Below are positions 6,058 through 10,233 of a stretch of 10,233 nt of DNA, in pieces. The DNA is from CAZVPF01 sp964628195 (GTDB lineage Bacteria; Planctomycetota; Phycisphaerae; Sedimentisphaerales; Anaerohalosphaeraceae). A program made the translations under genes and the position numbers. The notes beneath the pieces were generated by a model. It saw only the letters and a program-made list of their open reading frames with translations. It had not been told where the DNA came from and searched no databases. The DNA lies in the NCBI GenBank assembly GCA_964628195.1, contig CAZVPF010000073.1, positions 1 to 10,233 of the forward strand, in the 5' to 3' direction. Numbering within the stretch: the stretch's first letter is position 1; the number at the start of each line of letters is the position of its first letter.

Positions 6058-8085
6058 ATGAATACGTTGAAAAATCGTAAATTTCGGGGCGGGATTCGGG
6101 CGGTTATTATCGCGTGCCTGTTGTTGGGCGGTGCCGTTTTTGGGGGCAGGGCCGATAATGAGCTGCTTGAGTATATTAAGGCCGGGCGGCTGGGCGAGGC
6201 GGAGGAAATGTCGGCGGGTCTGACGGTCGACGGGCAAAAGCAGGTGAGCGAGATACTCGGCGAGCTGAAGGCGATTAGACGTGAGAACATCGCGACGGCT
6301 GCGGCTGAGAGGGGGCGTGTTATGCAGAGGCTGGAGGCGGCGGGCAGTGAGGAAAAAGTTATCGAGATTATTAATGACCTGTGCGCGATCGATGCGAATG
6401 TGCGGGTGAGCGGGAGGGTCGAGAGGGCTGTGCGGGAGGCGCTGGTCGCGGCGGAGGGGCTTGAGAGGGACGGCAGGTGGGAAGAGGCGGGGCGGTATTA
6501 TTCGGCAACAGGCCGGCTGGAGGGGTATCGAAGATACGTTGAGAAGGCGAAGCTTATGTCGAGACTCAGCGCGATAGATGCCCGTTTGGAGTTTGCCGAG
6601 AGCGGCGGTGCGGGGGAGACATACGAGCAGCTTAAAAGGGCGGCGACGAAGGCGCTTAGCCTGATCGACTACAAATATTACAAGATTGCCGAGCACCGGC
6701 GGATGGGCAGCGAGGGTTTGACGCAGTGTGCGCTGCTGGGGAAGGTTATCGAAAAGAAAGGCTTGCGGTCGGTTCGGTCCGCGGCGCAGTGGCGGGCGGG
6801 GATCGAGAGGCTGCGGGGGAATAGTTCGATTCATACGAGCGAAGATATCGCGGGGCTGCTTGAGGAAGTTGTGAAGCTTAACCGCAGGACGCTTGGGCTG
6901 GACGACGCTTATATATGTATGGAATATTTTACGGGCTGCCTTGAGCCGCTTGACCCGTTTACGGAGATTGTGTGGCCGGTTCGGCTGGAGAGGCTTAACC
7001 GTTCGCTAAGCAATGAAATAACCGGCATCGGGGTGCATCTCAAGGCCCGGGGTTCCTATATTGAGATAACGGGGGTTATACCCGGCACGCCGGCTGCGAA
7101 CACGGAGCTTGGATACGGGGATGTTATAATCGCGGTGGACGGCAGGAGTCTTGAAGAAGTTACTTTTGAGCAGGCGCTTGATATGATATCGGGCCCGGCG
7201 GGCAGGACCGTTATCCTGACGGTGCGGTGCGCAGAGGACGGGCTGAGGCGGAACGTAACTATTCGGCGGGAGAAGTTTCGGGTAGACTCCGTTAAGGGCT
7301 GGCGAAGGAAGCCGGGCACGGCTGGGTCGTGGGACTTTATGCTCGACAACGACAGGCGGATAGGTTACATAAACATTGCATCATTTGACGAGGATACGGG
7401 TGACGATTTTGCCGTTGCGCTGGATGAGCTTGTGAGGGACTCGGCGAAGGCTTTGGTTATCGACCTGCGGTTTAATATGGGCGGTGACCTTTTAAGCGCG
7501 GTGAGGATCGCGGATCTGTTTATAGACAGGGGGATCATAATTAAGCGGCAGTCGAGGTGGGGGCTGCCTACGATAGAGTATGCCCGGGACGACGACAGCC
7601 GGTGTGCAATGCCGCTGGCGGTGTTGGTTAATTCAGGCTCGGCGAGCTCGTCGGAAATACTCGCGGCGGTTCTTACGGACAGCGCACATGAAAAGGCCTT
7701 TACACTGGGTTCGCGAACATGGGGCAAGGGGTGCATACAGGTGATAACCAACCTTGCGCCGTCGAGGTCGCTTTTCAAATACACAATCGAAACATATTTG
7801 ACTTCTTCGGGGGCGGTGGTTGAAAATCGCTTTGAAAAGGACATGACCCAGAGCTGCGGTCTTGTTCCCGATTACATACTGGAGATAACGCCGGGCAGGA
7901 TAAGGCAGCTTCAGCGTTTGTCCTCGCGGCTGCGCTCGAGGCCTTCGAGCGACCGAAGGGGGGACTTTGAGGAACTGACCGGTGTGGACCTTCAGCTTGA
8001 GTCGGCGAGGCTGATTTTAGCTGCTGAGCTTGTGGTTGCGCCGGTGAAAAACACCGCTTCCAACTTCGTTGCAGCTGCAAAATAA
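6058..8085 (+). CDS. Exported PDZ-domain S41 family C-terminal processing peptidase
   Basis: The 675-residue product belongs to the CtpA/Prc serine peptidases, which bind the C-terminus of exported proteins through a PDZ domain and cleave with a Ser-Lys dyad. From the ATG at 6058, a signal peptide (basic MNTLKNRKF, then AVIIACLLLGGAVFGG, cleavage probably after GRA) leads to a helical region of about 280 residues with no recognised domain. A PDZ domain follows (about 322-409, with IPGTPAANTELGYGDVIIAV), then the S41 core. This holds LRFNMGG, the nucleophile motif NSGSASSSE (S530) and the general base K557 in TWGKG. The spacing of 27 between them is two more than the 25 of E. coli Prc, because of a small insertion. 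A TTG at 6025, 7 nt after GAGG, is an alternative start but leaves a longer n-region. The gene appears monocistronic; its substrate is unknown. Confidence 0.9.
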   Translation: MNTLKNRKFRGGIRAVIIACLLLGGAVFGGRADNELLEYIKAGRLGEAEEMSAGLTVDGQKQVSEILGELKAIRRENIATAAAERGRVMQRLEAAGSEEKVIEIINDLCAIDANVRVSGRVERAVREALVAAEGLERDGRWEEAGRYYSATGRLEGYRRYVEKAKLMSRLSAIDARLEFAESGGAGETYEQLKRAATKALSLIDYKYYKIAEHRRMGSEGLTQCALLGKVIEKKGLRSVRSAAQWRAGIERLRGNSSIHTSEDIAGLLEEVVKLNRRTLGLDDAYICMEYFTGCLEPLDPFTEIVWPVRLERLNRSLSNEITGIGVHLKARGSYIEITGVIPGTPAANTELGYGDVIIAVDGRSLEEVTFEQALDMISGPAGRTVILTVRCAEDGLRRNVTIRREKFRVDSVKGWRRKPGTAGSWDFMLDNDRRIGYINIASFDEDTGDDFAVALDELVRDSAKALVIDLRFNMGGDLLSAVRIADLFIDRGIIIKRQSRWGLPTIEYARDDDSRCAMPLAVLVNSGSASSSEILAAVLTDSAHEKAFTLGSRTWGKGCIQVITNLAPSRSLFKYTIETYLTSSGAVVENRFEKDMTQSCGLVPDYILEITPGRIRQLQRLSSRLRSRPSSDRRGDFEELTGVDLQLESARLILAAELVVAPVKNTASNFVAAAK

Positions 8086-8141
8086 AACATTTTCGCCTGG
8101 GGACTGAAAAAAGCCCCGTCAAAAGCCTCTGAACATTCTCA

Positions 8142-8170
8142 TTGTCATTTCGCGACATTTATGTTAAAGT
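8142..8170 (+). promoter_or_regulatory. Sigma70-like promoter for the aldo/keto reductase-purB operon
   Basis: TTGTCA (8142-8147, five of six matches to the -35 consensus) and TAAAGT (8165-8170, four of six) are separated by exactly 17 bp. The start would be near 8177, leaving a 5' leader of about 65 nt with AAGAGG (8232-8237) 5 nt before the ATG at 8243. No operator or riboswitch-like fold is evident in the leader. Confidence 0.55.
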
Positions 8171-8242
8171 TATGCTTTACGAAAGCAGTTTCGGCAGTGT
8201 ACGGAATTTGCTGTTTAATTCAGGTATCGAAAAGAGGCAAAA

Positions 8243-9202
8243 ATGAAAACCAAACGACTTGGCAGCAGCGATCTTGAACTGACGGTGGTCGGCCTGGGTA
8301 CGTGGGCGATCGGGGGAAGCTGGCAGTTCGGCTGGGGTGAGCAGGACGAAAGGGACTCTATCGACACGATCCGGATGGCCCTGGAGATGGGGATCAACTG
8401 GATTGACACGGCGCCGATTTACGGGTGCGGGGAATCGGAGAAGGTTATCGGCAAGGCGCTGGGGGATATTGGCGGCGGAGAGAGGCCGCTTATTGCGACA
8501 AAGTGCGGGCTTTTGTGGAACGAGAAGCGGGAGAAGATCAACTGTCTTGACGGGGACAGTATAATGAATGAATGTGAGCAGAGTTTGAGGCGACTGAAGA
8601 TCGAGACGATCGACCTTTACCAGATGCACTGGCCTGCGCCTGACGGCCAGATTGAAGAGGCATTTGAGGCGATGGATAAATGCCGCAGGCAGGGCAAGGT
8701 ACGGTTTATCGCGGTATGCAACGCAAATGTCAAGCAGATGGAAAGGCTGGGGCAGGTGGGGGAGTTAAGCTCTCTGCAGCCGCCGTACAGCCTGCTTGAC
8801 CGGCGAAGCGAAAAGCTTTTTCCCTACTGCGGGCAGAACGAGATCGGGGTTGTCTGCTACAGCCCGATGCAAAAGGGTTTGCTGACAGGCAAGGTTACGC
8901 ATGAGTTTGTCGAGTCGCTTGCCGAGGACGACCACCGGCGCAGGGATCGGGATTTCAACGAACCGATGCTGTCAACGCATATGAAATTCGTAGACGACTT
9001 GACTAATATCGCCAGGCGTCACGACAGGACGGTTGCACAGCTTGCTATAGCGTGGACGCTGCACAGGCCGGAGGTGACTTCGGCGATAGTCGGGGCTCGA
9101 AGGCCGGGTCAGATAGAGGAAACGGCAAAGGCCGCTGAGTTTGTGTTAAGCGCGGACGATCTAAAGGAAATAGAAGAGCTGTGGGAGAAGTATTATGGCT
9201 AA
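8243..9202 (+). CDS. Aldo/keto reductase
   Basis: This is a 319-residue NADPH-dependent oxidoreductase of the aldo/keto reductase superfamily, a cytoplasmic (beta/alpha)8 barrel that reduces aldehydes and ketones. The catalytic tetrad is visible: D55 and Y60 in WIDTAPIYGCGESE, K87 in LIATKCGL, and H129 in LYQMHWPAP. The C-terminal AIVGARRPGQIEE segment fits the phosphate-binding region of the cofactor site. The closest pattern is the general stress protein 69 or YajO-like group; the physiological substrate cannot be told. The start has an AAGAGG ribosome binding site at 5 nt and a good promoter upstream. The stop lies 8 bp inside purB, so the two genes are translated from one mRNA. No direct purine role is known for this family, so the pairing may be only for co-expression. 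Confidence 0.95.
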   Translation: MKTKRLGSSDLELTVVGLGTWAIGGSWQFGWGEQDERDSIDTIRMALEMGINWIDTAPIYGCGESEKVIGKALGDIGGGERPLIATKCGLLWNEKREKINCLDGDSIMNECEQSLRRLKIETIDLYQMHWPAPDGQIEEAFEAMDKCRRQGKVRFIAVCNANVKQMERLGQVGELSSLQPPYSLLDRRSEKLFPYCGQNEIGVVCYSPMQKGLLTGKVTHEFVESLAEDDHRRRDRDFNEPMLSTHMKFVDDLTNIARRHDRTVAQLAIAWTLHRPEVTSAIVGARRPGQIEETAKAAEFVLSADDLKEIEELWEKYYG

Positions 9203-10233
9203 GGACCAGCAGTTGTATAAAAGCCCGCTGATCGAAAGGTACTGCTCGAAGGAAATGGCTGGGGTGTTCAGCGCTCAAACCAAGTTTTCGACGTGGCGGA
9301 GGCTGTGGTACGAGCTTGCCGCTGCCGAGCAAAAGCTCGGGCTGGATATCAAGAAGAACCAGCTTGACGAAATGAAGCGGTATCTTGACGATATCGACTT
9401 TAGTACCGCGGTTCGTTTCGAGAAGAAATTTCGCCATGACGTAATGGCCCATGTTCACACGTTCGGCAAGGCTGCGCCTAAAGCGGCGCCGATAATTCAC
9501 CTGGGCGCGACGAGCTGTTTTGTCGGGGACAATACGGACCTTATTGTGATGCGAGAGGCGATGCGGATTATCGAAAGGAAGCTCGCGGGTCTTATAGACA
9601 GTCTCGGCAGGTTCGCGATGAAGTATAAATCTTTGCCGACGCTGGGGTTTACACACTATCAGCCGGCCCAGCTTACGACCGTGGGCAAGAGGGCGACACT
9701 GTGGGCGCATGAGTTTGTGATGGACCTTGAAGAGATTCAGAGGCGCATCGCGACGCTTCCTTTTCGCGGGGTTAAGGGTACGACCGGCACGCAGGCGTCT
9801 TTTCTTTCGCTGTTTGACGGCGACCATGAAAAGGTCAAAAGGCTTGACCGGATGCTGGCGAAAGCTTTTGGATTCAAGAACCTGTGCCCGGTTACGGGCC
9901 AGACGTATCACCGCAAAATTGATGCGCTGATAATGAATGTTCTGGCGGGTATTGCGCAGTCGGCTCATAAGCTGTGCAACGATATCCGTCTGCTTGCGAA
10001 TTTAAAGGAGATCGAGGAGCCTTTTGAAAAATCCCAGATAGGTTCGTCGGCGATGGCGTATAAACGCAACCCAATGCGATGCGAACGGGCGACGTCGCTT
10101 GCACGGCTGGTGCTTTCACTTGCGAGCAGCCCGGCGATGACCGCTTGTGAACAGTGGCTGGAGCGGACGCTGGACGATTCGGCGAATAAGCGAATATCCA
10201 TACCGCAGGGTTTCCTGGCTGTGGACGGTATAC
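9195..10233 (+). CDS. purB: Adenylosuccinate lyase, eukaryote-like type, 3'-partial
   Basis: Adenylosuccinate lyase removes fumarate from SAICAR and from adenylosuccinate in de novo purine and AMP synthesis. The frame is open from the ATG at 9195 to the window end (346 residues seen; the family has about 450-480). Strong matches to the human-like form are YKSPL near the start, FSTWRRLWYELAAAEQ, RHDVMAHVHTFG with H86, IHLGATSCFVGDNTDL, THYQPAQ with H154, and the fumarase-superfamily signature GSSAMAYKRNPMRCE with the loop serines S284-S285. The missing part is the C-terminal helices. The start overlaps the end of the aldo/keto reductase by 8 bp, so it is the second gene of the operon and probably relies on reinitiation; no independent promoter is visible. 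Confidence 0.96.
   Translation, partial: MAKDQQLYKSPLIERYCSKEMAGVFSAQTKFSTWRRLWYELAAAEQKLGLDIKKNQLDEMKRYLDDIDFSTAVRFEKKFRHDVMAHVHTFGKAAPKAAPIIHLGATSCFVGDNTDLIVMREAMRIIERKLAGLIDSLGRFAMKYKSLPTLGFTHYQPAQLTTVGKRATLWAHEFVMDLEEIQRRIATLPFRGVKGTTGTQASFLSLFDGDHEKVKRLDRMLAKAFGFKNLCPVTGQTYHRKIDALIMNVLAGIAQSAHKLCNDIRLLANLKEIEEPFEKSQIGSSAMAYKRNPMRCERATSLARLVLSLASSPAMTACEQWLERTLDDSANKRISIPQGFLAVDGI

Noticed and set aside
6031..6834. A 267-codon minus-strand open frame opposite the peptidase gene
   Set aside because: It is a shadow of a high-GC gene with a clear signal peptide and peptidase domains on the plus strand; its arginine/proline-rich product has no family character.
8098..8124. GGGG...CCCC pair after the peptidase gene as a terminator
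   Set aside because: The stem is only four pairs with a long A-rich loop and there is no T run after it.
9045..9968. A 307-codon minus-strand open frame opposite purB
   Set aside because: The plus strand carries unmistakable adenylosuccinate lyase; the antisense product is basic, low in structure and unrecognisable.

Overview
The window is a bacterial chromosomal segment. Its left part is the downstream portion of a type II-C CRISPR-Cas locus; its right part is ordinary housekeeping and cell-envelope genes. The organism cannot be fixed from sequence alone. The Cas9 type, a eukaryote-like adenylosuccinate lyase, exported S41 and TPR proteins and moderately high GC in the right half give an impression of a planctomycete (Phycisphaerae-like). 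That is a low-confidence inference.

Layout. Bases 2-2266 (+) hold the C-terminal part of Cas9: RuvC-II, HNH, RuvC-III and the PAM-side C-terminus. RuvC-I and the bridge helix lie upstream of the window. cas1 (2311-3201) and cas2 (3198-3527) follow, overlapping by 4 bp. No csn2 or cas4 is present, as expected for II-C. The cas operon ends in a strong intrinsic terminator (3506-3536) that contains the cas2 stop codon. A CRISPR array of 16 identical 36-bp repeats and 15 spacers follows at 3576-4600. Repeat polarity (minus-strand reading GTTGTGG...TTACAAT) indicates that crRNAs are made from the minus strand, convergent with the cas genes.

The most interesting stretch is the 48 bp between the cas2 terminator and the first repeat. 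On the minus strand it carries an imperfect anti-repeat (3545-3566) that can pair with the repeat through about 19 bp with small bulges. It runs straight into the hairpin shared with the cas2 terminator. This looks like a compact tracrRNA gene, antisense to the 3' end of cas2. A TACAAT -10 box inside the last repeat could drive it. Read through from the array, it would form a natural crRNA-tracrRNA fusion. The lower part of the repeat duplex is poorly matched, so this is a candidate only.

At the other end of the array, where a leader is expected, lies a perfectly phased degenerate heptamer tandem repeat: 21 units at 4606-4752, all fitting GRDNAYA. A minus-strand gene for an exported or lipid-anchored TPR protein (4767-5723) points towards the array with no visible terminator between.

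Bases 5724-6057 form a G-rich divergent intergenic region with a near-canonical G-quadruplex motif. A secreted PDZ-S41 (C-terminal processing family) peptidase follows at 6058-8085 (+). A clear sigma70-like promoter (8142-8170) then precedes an aldo/keto reductase (8243-9202), which overlaps by 8 bp a purB gene (9195 to the window end, truncated). The cas9 part is visibly more AT-rich than the genes on the right, consistent with acquisition of the CRISPR locus by transfer.
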